A DNA stretch of 64,000 nt, taken from the NCBI GenBank assembly GCA_007258455.2, contig VDFB02047230.1:155787413-155851412 (forward strand), written 5' to 3'. The DNA is from Sequoia sempervirens (lineage: Eukaryota > Streptophyta > Pinopsida > Cupressales > Cupressaceae). A model generated the notes under the pieces. It made no database searches and had not been told where the DNA came from. It was given only the letters and a program-made list of their open reading frames with translations. The stretch's first letter is position 1. Every line of letters starts with the position of its first letter. This document shows positions 11,010-21,619 of this stretch, piece after piece. The translations under genes and the position numbers were made by a program.

Positions 11010-13780
11010 ATCTTTCCATCCTCCACCATATCTCATAAAAAGTGGTACTGTACATCTATATGTTTCATCTTGGCATGGAAAGTAGGATTGTTTGCCAGAA
11101 AAATTGCACTCTGACTATCACAAAAATAGTTATTTTCCCTACATCAAACCAATGTTAGAACACAAACATTTTAACCAGATTGCTTCTTTACAGGCGTGTG
11201 TTGCTGCCATGTATTCTTCCTCTGTAGTGGAAAAAGCGACTACAGCCTGCCGCTTACTCATCCAACTAACTGTACTACCATTCAACATGAAAATATATCC
11301 ATCAGACCTTTCTCTGTCAATGTCCCCTACTTCCACCAGGAATCCACATAGCCTCAATACTTAAGAGTCCTCTATGATTCAAACTAAGTTCCCATGGTAA
11401 CACAAAGCAAAATCTGAAGTGCCGCCAAATATTTGAAAACTCTCTTTACAACATCCCAATGTGTCCTTCCGGGTGGATTATCCATAAACTGACTAAGAAC
11501 TCCCACTGCTTGGGCAATGTCTGGCCTTGTACAGACCATTGCATACATGAGACTGCCAACCACACTAGCATAGGGTACATAGGTCATGTCCTCCATCTTA
11601 GTAGGAGATTTTGGACAATCTTCAATAGATAGCTTCGTTTCTTGCAAGACTAGAACAACTAGCTACTTGCAATCATTCATGCAAAATCTCTCTAGAACAG
11701 TCTTGATATACTTACTCTGACTGAGCCAAAGTTTTCTACTATTCCTATTCCTAGTTATCTCTATCCCCAGAATATACCTTGTTGCACCAAGATCTTTCAT
11801 TTTGAACTTAGCAAACAACTGAGACATAAGATCAAAAATCATTAGCTTACTATTGCCTATGAACAATATATCATCAACATAGAGAGCAATAATAAGAACT
11901 TGATAGCTTTCAACTTTGTAATAGACACAATGATCAGATTTTGATCTTACAAATCCCAAAGATAATACAAAAGTATCAAATTTCTGGTACCACATTCTAG
12001 GTGACTACTTTAACCCATACAAAGACTTTTGTAACTTGTAAACCAGTTTCTCTTTACCTTTCTCCACAAAGTGCTCAGGATGGGACATGTAAATCTCTTC
12101 TTCAAGATCACCATGAAGAAATGTTATCTTCACATCCATCTGTTCGACCTCTAAGTCATATGCTGTTGCAAGTGACAAAAGAAATCTAATAGATGTCAGC
12201 TTAGCTACATGAGAGAAAAATTCCCCATAATCAATTCCCTCTACCTGGGAATAACCCTTCACAACCAATCTTGTCTTGTAATTTTCTACACTGCCATCTA
12301 GACCAATCTTCTTTTTAAATACCCATTTGCAGCCAACAACTTTTCTGCCTTTAGGCAAGGGCACCAAAATCGAAGTGTCATTCTTTTCTAATGATGCAAT
12401 TTCTTCATTCATGGCTTCCAACCAAGAGTCTGTATCAAACATTTTAAATGCCTCCTTTATAGTCCTAGGCTCATCAGTGCTAGAAATTAAAGCATAGGCA
12501 CAAGTAGAATCTAACAAAGAGAACCCATACCTATCAGGTTGTTTTCTTTCACGGGTTGACCTCCTCACTTGCTAAGGCTGAGGTTCTTCTTCTTCTTCTT
12601 CAGAACTTTCAGAACCACTTGAGCTCTCCTTAGTTTCATGTACATTTTGAATTTTGAATTCCTCTTTATCTGGTGTAGGAGGAATTCCAACTACATCCTT
12701 ATTGTTTTCTAACTTTGTCTCTGACTGCAGATCCAAGGTAGAAGGTTTCAACTCATGAAAGATTACACTTCTATTGTATACAACCTTCTTTGTATCAGGA
12801 TTCCAAAGCTTGTATCCTTTTATGCTAGCACTATATCCAATAAAAATACATTTGACAGCCTTGTTCTCCAACTTAGATCTTTTCTCATATGACAAATGAG
12901 CATATGCCTCACAGCCAAAAACACGAATATGTCTTAAGGAGGGCTTCTTACTAGACCACACTTCCAAAGGTGTTTTCTCAACAAGAGAAGAATTTGGAGA
13001 ACAATTAATCAAGTAACATGTAGTAGCAACAGCCTTAGCCTAGAACTTCTCCTCCAAGCCAACACTACTCAGCATACTTCATGCTCTCTCCATCACTGTC
13101 CTATTGAACCTTTCTACAACTCCATTTTGCTATGGAGTATAAGGTGTAGTCTTATGTCTTTTAATACCATGGTCTTTACAATACCTCTCAAAATCATTAG
13201 AATAAAACTCACCACCATTATTAGTCCTTAAGCATTTAATTTTTCTTCCAGTCTCATTTTCTACAAGGTTTTTAAATTCCTTAAACCGACTGAACACTTC
13301 TGATTTACTTTTCAAAAAATAAAAAAATGTTCTTCTCGAATAATCATCAATGAACAATGCATAGTACCTTGACTTAGACAAAGAAGGAACATTCACTGGA
13401 CCAAATACATCAGAATGAACATAATCTAGCAAACCAGAAGATTTATGAGGACTGGAATAAAATGAAACATGGTGTTGTTTTCCATATATACAGTGTTCAC
13501 AGAATTCAAATTCAAGGTTACAATCTTCAAGCCCCTCAACCAGATTTTTGTTCTTCAAGGTTTTTAAACATTTTTCTCCAATGTGGCCTAGCCTATGATG
13601 CCAGAGCATAGTCTTTTCTGCTAGAAGTTTAACTTCCATAGAGTTTACACAATTAGGAACATTTCCCTCTTTTCCTCCATGAGTAGTCATGGACTTTACA
13701 TGAGACATTGTTACATTGAACAACATGTGCATCCAACTTGTACAAGGTACCAATACGAAAGCACCCTTTGCTAATGTACC
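11010..13780 (-). pseudogene. Element B pol: integrase, RT, RNase H
   Basis: Reading leftwards: gag-pre-integrase zinc region (LWHHRLGHIGEKC and CEHCIYGK, about 13610-13490). The integrase core follows with its first Asp (HSDVFGP, about 13420). The second reads Asn (LRTNNGGEF, codon 13220-13222; family consensus has Asp). Glu is retained (GVVERFNR, about 13105), with a stop just before it. The integrase C-terminal region is 13012-12572. RT is 12568-11663, with FLHGDLEEEIYM and the catalytic ALYVDDILFIG. RNase H is 11647 to about 11010 (SDGYIFML, EEEYMAATHA, DSQSAIFLANNPTFHAKMKHID). Breaks at about 13126, 13013, 12570, 12000, 11655 and 11370 are stops or frameshifts. Two acidic clusters (EESSEEEEEE type) mark the integrase-RT linker. 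Confidence 0.92.
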
Positions 13781-14088
13781 ATTGAGCTTCCTCTAGTCAT
13801 CCTCTCAAGAGCCATTTCAGAGAATGTGACTTGCACTCCAATATCATTTAGCATACCATGTAAAGTAAGTTTCAAGTCGTGACTTGGTATATGCATTACA
13901 TTATTGATTCCTTCACTCTACCATCGAGAATTTGATTCTCACTCTCTCTTTCCATAGCCAACAATCTCCAGTTGAATCACTTCGCTGCTGTCTTTCCCAC
14001 CATCATATTCTTCTATACTGTGGAGCTACTTATGAGATGTCATGTGGAAATATGCTCCACAATCAATCAGCCAGATAACATCTAATGC
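13781..14088 (-). pseudogene. Element B protease region (decayed)
   Basis: Reverse strand between zinc knuckle and integrase. LIDCGAYFHMT (about 14069-14035) matches the copia protease box DSGAS.HMT, with the Asp kept and the Ser changed to Cys. EYDGGK follows. Several stops lie within it. Confidence 0.7.
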
Positions 14089-14907
14089 CTATGTAGCCAA
14101 GGCTGTAATGAAGGCATCTCCATCACTGTGAGAAGAATCATTGTCAAAAGAATACTTCTTCTTCTCCTCCTCCTCTTTACAATCTTTTTGGACATGACTA
14201 GGTTGCCCACAGTTCCAACACTTCTCCTTGGACTTCTTTCCAGGAGACTTTGATCTCCCCTCTGATTTCGATTTAGATTTCTTGTCTTTCTTCTTGCCTT
14301 TCTCTTTCGACCTTCCTCTAACAACAAGGGCCTCCTTCACCATCTCAGAAGATTTCCTTCTCATTTCTTCTGATAACAAAGAAGCAACAACATCTTCCAT
14401 CTTGAAACTGGATGTTGTACTCCCAATAGCCATCACTACGTGATCCCATGAATCTAGCAAAGAACACAATATCAGCATACAACGATCCTCTTCATCAATC
14501 TTCACACCAACAGATGTTAACTGTGCAATCAACATATTGAATGCGTTCAAATGATCAACTATAGAACCTCCTTCCTACATTCTCAAAGTGTAAAACTTCT
14601 TCCTTAGGAAAATTTTATTCACCAAGGACTTCCCCTGATAAATAGATGCCAGTCTCTTCCACAAGGAAGATGCAGTCTTCTCTTCATGCACATTGAGAAT
14701 AACAAAGTCTGCCAAACAGAGCCTTATCAGCCCCTTAGACTTTCTATCTGTAAGGTCCCAATCTTCTTGCTTCATGCCTGTAGGCTTCACTCCAGACACA
14801 ACAATCCAAAGATCACGATCAACCAATAGATCTTCCATCTTAAGTTTCCACAACTCAAAATTGTTGCCATTGAACTTCTATATTTCAATCTTTCCTGACA
14901 TGCTTTC
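14089..14907 (-). pseudogene. Element B gag with CCHC zinc knuckle
   Basis: Starts on the reverse strand near 14907 (MESMSGKIEI), about 110 bp inside the PBS. The N-terminal GNNFELWKLKMEDLL is typical of copia gag. The UBN2 core spans about 14800-14400 and is broken by one stop (about 14575). A Lys/Ser-rich basic stretch (about 14330-14230) leads to an intact knuckle CWNCGQPSHVQKDC (about 14224-14183). The first stop, replacing a Lys or Gln next to KFNG, is at about 14878. Apart from two breaks the protein is readable end to end. Confidence 0.88.
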
Positions 14908-15011
14908 CATCTCAATCTGTAATTAGAAATTGACAAACTTCTACAAGACTCCCACTGAATAGAAATTGACACAAAAAACCCAACGTACCCACAAGGATAA
15001 CACAACTGGAT

Positions 15012-15025
15012 AGGCTCTGATACCA
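15012..15025 (-). other. Primer-binding site of element B
   Basis: Reverse strand TGGTATCAGAGCCT, two bases inside the 5' LTR. It matches initiator tRNA-Met. Confidence 0.92.
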
Positions 15026-15027
15026 CT

Positions 15028-16557
15028 TGTAAGGAAAGCTAGATGTGGAAGCAACTCTTCTAACGTCAAAACCTCAGGGAAGAATGCAGAGATACCTTTT
15101 AAATTTTACAATTATAGTCCAATTAAGATGCACATGAAAGAGATTACTAAAATAGAGAAATAGACAAACACATATAAAAACCAGGTATACGTGGGAAAAC
15201 CCTTATGGGAGAAAAACCCACCACACCAAGAGAAGTCACTTTTTATTACAGTAATAAAGATTACAAAAAGAGTTTGAATTATCTTTCTGATGTCAATTTA
15301 CAGTAGCATTCACCATGAACAACCTTGTTACAAAATGTTCACGTTATAGCCTTTATAGAATATAATTCATCCACTAATCATACAGTCACACAACAATCCA
15401 TCGATCCATTGAACCAGACACCATCTTCTACTCCAGACTATATTCATGTCATTCCTGTCTATCGAGCTTCCTCTCAGAACTGCCACAACGAATTTTCTTC
15501 CAACGGTTCCCATTTGGCTCTTCTGATTGTCCAATGATTCACCACGTAGGATGGTATTCTCTCAGTCAAAGTGATCAACCCATGTGGGCATGTCAGTGAG
15601 ACACTAACCGTGTCTCCCCGATGCCACAAGACTTAACTATCAATGTCACCAAGAGTCGTTCCCATCAGCAAGAGGTTCCACCGAGCTTACAACTTGTATC
15701 GACCTCAACATGCATATCAGTGAGACTATCTCTTTCGCCAGGACATCCCACCAAAGTCTCAAGTTATACCAAGCACCAATTAATAGTCAGCAAGACTTAT
15801 CACATTCGTAGAGAGTTCATACCGAGTTCTCAAGTCATACCAACAACAAACTTCTTCATCACTGAGACACACATCCATTGTTGAGACTTTACTCCGAAGA
15901 CTTTAAGTTACATCAAGCACCGAACAGTCAACAAGACTTACCACTCTCGCTGAGAGTTCTTACCGAGTTCTCCAAGTTACCCCGAGACCACTAGTCACTA
16001 GGAGTCATACCGAGAATAAGCTACAACATCGGCGAGACATAAACACATCGCCCAGACTTCATACTAGAATATTCATGTTACCCCGATGAACATTGGCAAG
16101 AGAAACACATGTCGCCAAGAGTTCATAGCGAAGTCACATGCCACACCAAAGACTCCTAAGTGTAACCATTCGGCAAGACTTTCACACATCAGTAAGACTT
16201 CTTACCGATAGTATCCCTCTTGGCCAAGTCTCCCCGATGACTTCAAAGGTGAAGCTTTCGACGAGACACTCCACATCGACATGACTTCTTACCGAAGAAT
16301 ATAAGATACGCCAAAGACCACAAAATATAACATACTATTGGTGAGACATATTACTCGATAAGACTTCTCACCGAGCGATCATAGGTTATCCCGATGACTC
16401 CAATGTATAAGTGTTCAGTGAGACTCTTGCAAGGTCACAATGACCTGAACTGTTCAACAAGATTCAAGCTGCTAGTCGGCTAGACACAAAAGATGTCACA
16501 CCGACTTGGCCCTTTCAGAGGTTTCAGCCTGTGGGATTGAGGAACATATTTCCAACA
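15028..16557 (-). repeat. 5' LTR of element B
   Basis: 1530 bp, the partner of 9315-10842. Ends TTCCAACA at 16557, followed by target copy ACTTT (16558-16562). Confidence 0.93.
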
Positions 16558-16562
16558 ACTTT

Positions 16563-16774
16563 TAATAGAGTATAATTTTGTGGATTGACCTCCATCATGG
16601 TTTTTCCCTAACAAGGCTTCCATGTAAAAATCTTGGTGTTATGTGTGTTTTGATGTGGTGATGGTTTATGCTTTCATGTTTATTTATCAGATTTGAGAAT
16701 AAGTTTAATATGTATAATTTTTCTAACAACTGATTCACCCCCCCTCTCAGTTGTCTGCCCTTATGTTGCCAACA
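16563..16774 (+). repeat. 3' LTR of element A, last 212 bp
   Basis: Continues the LTR cut at 9314. It repeats the end of the 5' LTR, including the C-run and TCTCAGTTGTC, and ends TTGCCAACA. GATTC at 16775-16779 is the right target copy of A. Confidence 0.93.
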
Positions 16775-16779
16775 GATTC

Positions 16780-17215
16780 ATCTATGTGAGTGTTGTTACA
16801 ATACCACTCACCATATGTCCATTCAACTGACACCATTTGTGGCTCTATATGGGTATTGATGCACCCAATTTTTTGGACTTGTTGTTAAGTGAAAGTAGAG
16901 TGCCCAGTGCTAGTGATCTTCTTCAGGAGAGCCAAGACATCATGTGGTCTTTGAAGGAGAATATTCAAAAGTCACAAAACCAACAAAATGGTATGCAGAT
17001 AAAAAGAGGGTTGAACAATCTTTTGATGTGGATGACATGGTGTATCTAATATTGCAGCCATACTATCAGTCCACTCTTAAGAAGAGTGGTGCTAAGAAAC
17101 TTAAGCCACGTTATTATGGTCCATTCAGGATTATCAAGCATTTGGGAGAAGTGGCTTATGAGCTTGACTTACTAGCCAAAAATACATGAGTTGGTCCCCG
17201 TGCATTTGTTTGCAC
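16780..17215 (+). pseudogene. gypsy C pol, integrase C-terminal part
   Basis: Resumes the integrase directly after element A. About 16800-16850 reads like the CYNTTYH...LYGY segment common to plant gypsy integrases. Then WYADKKRVEQSFDVDDMVYL (about 16980-17045) and LKPRYYGPFRII (about 17098-17135) give the GPY/F-type C-terminal region. A frameshift near 17180 precedes a short tail that fades by 17215. No chromodomain is visible. Confidence 0.88.
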
Positions 17216-17524
17216 TAGCTCCAATTTCTCACCCTTCTTTTATTTCCCATCTTTGAGAAATCCCACTCTATTTTGATTTCCATAAAATAAATTTCACATA
17301 AATCCATGTTAATATGTTTCTAACTTGGAAATAACTTTTTAGAGTCAAAAATTTTCATACCTTTCTCACTCATATGCTTGATTCTATGATGTCACAATGT
17401 TGTTTCTATACCCACAATGACTATTTATGTAACTATTTTTTAACCTGCAACAACTATTCCTGTAGCAGCTATTGAACCCGTGGTAACTATTGTAGCTAGT
17501 CCTACAACAACATTTTTTGCTATA
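17216..17524. other. Unassigned gap between gypsy tail and copia remnant E
   Basis: AT-rich non-coding DNA. The last 100 bases repeat CAACAACTAT-like words, which in reverse translate to a low-complexity Val-Ala-Thr run. That run may be eroded end of E. Confidence 0.4.
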
Positions 17525-18815
17525 TTTTTTCTACAACAACTAATGTAGAAGGAATAGTGTTACCAGTACACAAATATAAAGTTTCTAATTTAACATATTT
17601 AGATACTACTAATGCACATTTAGTAACCTTCCATAATTTTTCTATGAAGGTAACTATGCAGCCTCCTTCTCCCATCTCCCTACTAAAAATAAATTTCTAC
17701 CTAGCTTTGGAACATGTCTTACCTCCTATAGTAACCATTCATTTTTATTTTACAATTTTATTTTTATTCTTTCTTTTCCAACAATCTTATAGGTCTCATT
17801 ATCACCTAAACATACTGGAGTTCAAAATCTCCTTGGACATAATCAAGAAAATAATTTTTATGGGGTGTAGCATGAAATGAGGCCTTGAGTTTATTACCCA
17901 TGAATCATCAACTATCTAGGGAAATAATTAAAGAATCACCATTTGATTTACTTAAAATATATTTTTCCTTGTTTCCATCTTGTTGTTTGTCTCCTTGTTT
18001 TTTGAGACCAGTAATCTTTCTTCAAGCTACCTCATTTTCCACAATACCAACAATCCTTCCTTCCTTTAGATTGAGACCTTCTATTCTTCGATCTCCCTCG
18101 TGACTTCCCATGACCTAGGATATTCCCTCTCTCCTTTGATCTTACCATGTCCCCTACATTCAAAATATTACTCAATGTTGAAGTCTCACATGTGCTCTTC
18201 CTTCAAATCTCCTCACTAAAAATCACATTAACATCATCAAATTTTAATGTATTTGGACTAGAAATATAGCTACTGGCATAACCAAGTTGTTCCAACTTTC
18301 CAATAAAGAACATATAATTAAGATAGCTTGAACTTCTTCATCAAAACTAACATTAACAAAATTTAATTGACTAGTAATTGTATCAAATTCATTTAAATGG
18401 TTTGTTACTGAACCTCCTTCAACCGTTTTCATATTAAATAGCTGCTTCATTTTAAGAATACCCTATTTGAAGGCAAGGGCTTTTCATATAATTTTACCAA
18501 TGTTTGCATGAAATTATTCATTTTTTTACTTTAGATAGGTTAAATGCCATAGATGATTCCAAGCACAATTGAATACTTCCCACTACCTTTTTGTCTAGAA
18601 TTTCCTATTCTTCATTTGACATTGCTAGCAGTTTCTTTCTTTTCCCTTATAATGGTTGCAAGAAATCTTTTTGATATAGGTAATATTCCATCTACATTTT
18701 CTATAATTGATAATTTTGGATTTTTGACTTTAATATTTTCTTCTTCGAACATTTCTTCCACTCAAGCTTGAACCTCTCACTCCAAACCATCAAATAACAT
18801 TGCTCTGATCCCAAT
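17525..18815 (-). pseudogene. Copia remnant E: gag, zinc knuckle, protease, start of integrase
   Basis: Reverse strand. Gag is best kept at 18480-18244 (MKQLFNMKTVEGGSVTNHLNEFDTITSQL in two blocks; UBN2 family). Near 18075-18030 a knuckle starts CWYCGK but its His and last Cys are lost. Near 17905-17660 a protease remnant (DSWVINS, normally DSG) runs into the gag-pre-integrase leader. WKVTKCALVV and LYLCTGN lie near 17600-17540, after which the element stops. Integrase core, RT and RNase H are absent. It belongs to a different copia lineage from A and B. Confidence 0.75.
18802..18813 (-). other. Primer-binding site of remnant E
   Basis: Reverse strand TGGGATCAGAGC, an initiator tRNA-Met type site with one change. 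It lies next to the LTR that begins at 18819. Confidence 0.72.
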
Positions 18816-18818
18816 TTT

Positions 18819-19251
18819 TGGGATTTACTAGTAGGATGGAGTAATTAAATTAACCAATTATAAAGGCAGATACATAAATGTATCAAAACAAATTACAGAG
18901 AGATAGAGATTAACATGGTTTACCCAATGTGTTATACATCCACAAAATAGCTATCTAATATTTTATTAATATCCAACAAAGTACAACTTAAAACGTTAAT
19001 GATCCAACAAAGTACAAATTAAAAAGTTGCATTAACCCACATGTCCATAACTACATGCACACTCACAAAAATTCTTCAAAATATGATTTGTAATTCATGT
19101 TGTTAGATTCTCAATGCACAATCATCACCCACATGCAACTACATGCTACATCACACACACACACCGTGACTCTTAGCCTTTCAAATTCATAACAAAGAAA
19201 CTATCATGATTTTATCAATTACAAATTATTTTTCAACTAAAATTATTAACA
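18819..19251 (-). repeat. LTR of remnant E
   Basis: About 433 bp. In its own direction it begins TGTTAATAATTTTAG and ends ACTAGTAAATCCCA. Its left side carries a PBS, which marks a 5' LTR. Its right side (19252-19262) reads AGGGGAGTTT in reverse directly before TGTTAATA, which is what precedes a 3' LTR. Both flanks therefore look internal. The right edge is inferred from that purine tract only. Confidence 0.55.
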
Positions 19252-19700
19252 AAACTCCCCTGTTAATTAATTTGGGGGAAAATTAGCTGCCAAAGCTGCC
19301 AAAATATTAACACAGAGCATGATCAAGCTCCATAGACCAAAAAGGAACTCATATATATCATCTCCCCTTGATTCGTCATTCTTGTGTTCTTTCTTTTTTT
19401 GGCAGTTTTCCTCATTTTCCTATAACTCTTTTCTCTTTATATCCCCATGTGATTCAACTCTCTCTCCTCATGTTTTCCTTGTATTCTTTCCCCACACATG
19501 ATTCTATTTTCTCCCATTATTTCTCATGTTCTGAGGGTTATTCTCCAAAACCATGTGTGTGTTCACAAATTAAGGGGTTGTTGGAGTTTAAAAATAGCCA
19601 CACAGCTCTTTTTCCACATGACTTGCAAAATCCTACTATCCATGGATAGGGATGCCATGCTTATTAATGACATAACCCCTTTTTAGTCAAGCATGTGCCC
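19252..19700. other. Non-coding DNA right of LTR E
   Basis: May be 3' untranslated DNA of a second E copy (reverse strand has a C-to-G-rich TTTCCCCCAAATTAATTAACAG patch at the border). The rest is pyrimidine-rich and unrecognised. Confidence 0.35.
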
Positions 19701-20760
19701 TCACATATTTATTACGCCGAGAGGCGTTCTACAGTCACAGCAGGGGTGGAAAAGACCTGAGTACATAAAAAAGAAAGCTCTACCGTTACAAACCGTTACA
19801 AAATGCTGTGTCACCCTGTCGCCTTCCATCCTGAGTAGCGGGCAGTGGCTGGCATACAATCGTAACTGATGGAAGTGCATCGGTCTGCTGATGGGAGTGT
19901 AAAAGACACCATCAAAGAAGGAAGTTAAACGGTCTGCCGATGGGAGTGGAAAAGACACCATGAAATAAATTATAAACAAGAATTATTTTGGAGGATACAA
20001 GCTTGGCGGAACAAAGAATTCCAGATTGTGCAGGTACATCGAAACTTGGTTGAGAGCTGCTTGAATATAGTGAATCGTTTCAATTATACAACTATTGCAT
20101 GTAGTGTGGAAGTTTCTTATGTTTGCTTTGTATTTTGCATTCAGGTTAAGTGGAAATTTGCAGCGTCTTCAACTTCAGACATTGCGAGCATAGGAGTATC
20201 ATAGCTCTTTGAGGATCCAGTACGTTGATTTCATTCTCTGCCCATTGATTGATTGTATGTTTACATGACTGGGCATTCTTTGGGTTGCAGGTGGGGAAGG
20301 GATTTATGTGGAAGACGAGGGATCTGTAACTGACGATAATGGAAGAGTAAGCCAGTGCTTGATCAATGTTACATAATTTTTTTTGCGCTTATATCTTCTG
20401 CCCATGCACAATCAATATTTGTTCTATCTTTTGGCAGAAATTATGTTGTAGCTGATTGTTCGTGATAGCAAATCCAGTGCGGAGGAGGATCTAGACCACC
20501 CCCTTCTGACCAGGCTGTGGCTTCCATTATGGCTGAAAATGTTTTCAATTAAATGCTCAAGCACAGAAAGAAATGGAGTTTCCCGGATAAAGCAGTAGCA
20601 CAAGCATAAGAAGGAGGACAGGCACTACCACATTTCAGCTCCTGCTCCAACTCCATACAGTCTGCCCACACCTCCTCTTGCTTCATAGCTGCTGACTCTT
20701 CCTCCGATTTACTCTACCCTGGCCCCTCATCTGTTTCACTGGTAATCAGCTATTTTTCAA
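19701..20760 (+). other. Genic-looking stretch with splice-like signals, unrecognised
   Basis: More GC-rich and less repetitive than its surroundings. It has two CCGTTAC words at 19790-19805 and a near-perfect duplication of about 50 bp (19880-19965). Junction-like signals follow: CAG|GTACAT at 20033, TTCAG|GTTAAG at 20144, CCA|GTACGT at 20219, TTGCAG|GTGGGG at 20290 and AAGA|GTAAGC at 20346. The 56-bp candidate exon 20291-20346 reads GEGIYVEDEGSVTDDNGR in one frame. Joining it to the preceding candidate exon meets a stop, so if this was a gene it is broken. No family was recognised. Confidence 0.25.
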
Positions 20761-21147
20761 ACCACTCCATTATTTAAAGATTTCTATGAGCATTTTTCTG
20801 GCATCTAATTGATCTTCTTTTTCATTGTGGAATGGAGGAATGAAGAGTGCATGGAGCACATCTTTGATGGTTGCCTGTTTGAGAATAATATTCTATGATG
20901 TTTTTGAGTAAAATGGAATTCCTTTATGCATAATTATTGATTTTGTATTGTGTAATGATATATAGAATCGTTTGATTTTTTTAAAAAAATATTTCTTTTA
21001 TATTCGTTGATAATTGTGAAAGAATAGATTCCATATTAGAACCTTACGATGGCTGAACATAGAGGCACGTATAATGATATTTTTATTTAGTTTCAGCTTG
21101 CATTCTTTTAACGATAATCGTTGTTTCACAAGCATTCACTCTTGTAA

Positions 21148-21318
21148 ATGGGCGCGGCTAATTACACTCTAGATGCATTTGCTATTACAACGAAATCTTA
21201 CTGCTTTAAGGACTTCTTTGACAGAGACTGGTTTCTCTACAGAGCACATAACTTTTTCCCCTCCATCGATGATAGAGCAGCTATCCACCACTACTACGTT
21301 GATACCCTCACACGATGA
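21148..21318 (+). CDS. Small hypothetical ORF (56 aa)
   Basis: ATG at 21148, stop TGA at 21316. The peptide is rich in aromatic and charged residues (KDFFDRDWFLYRAHNFFP near its middle) and looks more like protein than translated AT-rich repeat. It was too short for a 60-residue cut-off. No family was recognised. It could be an exon of the same broken gene as 19.7-20.8 kb. Confidence 0.2.
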   Translation: MGAANYTLDAFAITTKSYCFKDFFDRDWFLYRAHNFFPSIDDRAAIHHYYVDTLTR

Positions 21319-21619
21319 GCCTGATTTTTGAGTTGGAATTTGTTAAAGTTTTAATTTTCTCTTTGAAAACTCTTGAATACGATTTAAATCTGGAGTATTG
21401 CCTTGGAGTTGTAGGTTTGAGAATAAATGACCATGCTTAAAGTATGTTGTATGTTTTCTATTCGGTGATGCTTTCTATTTTGTTCGGTGAATGTGTTTCT
21501 ATTCAGATGGCAATGTGACTAATGCAATCCTCTACTTAGTTTCATCTATTGGACAATCATGCAACATATATTTATATCCTTAATTTTTAGGAAAACTATT
21601 CTTATGTTCAGATAATTTG

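Larger units (their letters stand above)
9315..16557 (-). mobile_element. Ty1/copia element B, full length, inside 3' LTR of A
   Basis: 7243 bp on the reverse strand with both LTRs (5' LTR 15028-16557, 3' LTR 9315-10842), PBS, gag, protease, integrase, RT and RNase H in copia order. It is flanked by ACTTT at 9310-9314 and 16558-16562. Read in its own direction the LTRs begin TGTTGGAAATATG and end CTTTCCTTACA. All domains are present, so it once was autonomous. It now has stops, frameshifts and a mutated integrase catalytic residue. The first 73 aligned LTR bases differ at 7 positions by hand count, mostly transitions. Confidence 0.95.
1809..16774 (+). mobile_element. Ty1/copia element A, inserted in gypsy C, itself carrying D and B
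   Basis: Complete end to end: 5' LTR 1809-3022, PBS from 3025, gag, protease, integrase and partial RT, then a purine-rich tract at 8301-8312 and a 3' LTR (8313-9314 plus 16563-16774) split by element B. A 5-bp target duplication GATTC flanks it. The order GAG-PR-INT-RT marks it as copia. About the last half of RT and all of RNase H are absent: the sequence passes from RT at about 7950 straight into 3' untranslated DNA. It was therefore non-autonomous at the end. Internal span without D is about 3.5 kb. Confidence 0.93.
1..17215 (+). mobile_element. Ty3/gypsy retrotransposon C, outermost host of the nest (partial)
   Basis: The oldest layer of the stack. Its pol gene enters the window already inside the reverse transcriptase. 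It runs to 1808, is interrupted by everything from 1809 to 16779, and resumes at 16780 in the same reading frame with the integrase C-terminal part. The domain order RT, RNase H, integrase is that of Ty3/gypsy. No LTR of this element is visible: its 5' part lies outside the window and its 3' end fades after about 17215. Stops and at least two frameshifts show that it is dead. Confidence 0.9.

Noticed and set aside
19711..19722. ATTACGCCGAGA shared with the foldback at 26267-26278
   Set aside because: Only 12 bases, with no extension on either side; likely chance or a trace too short to support.
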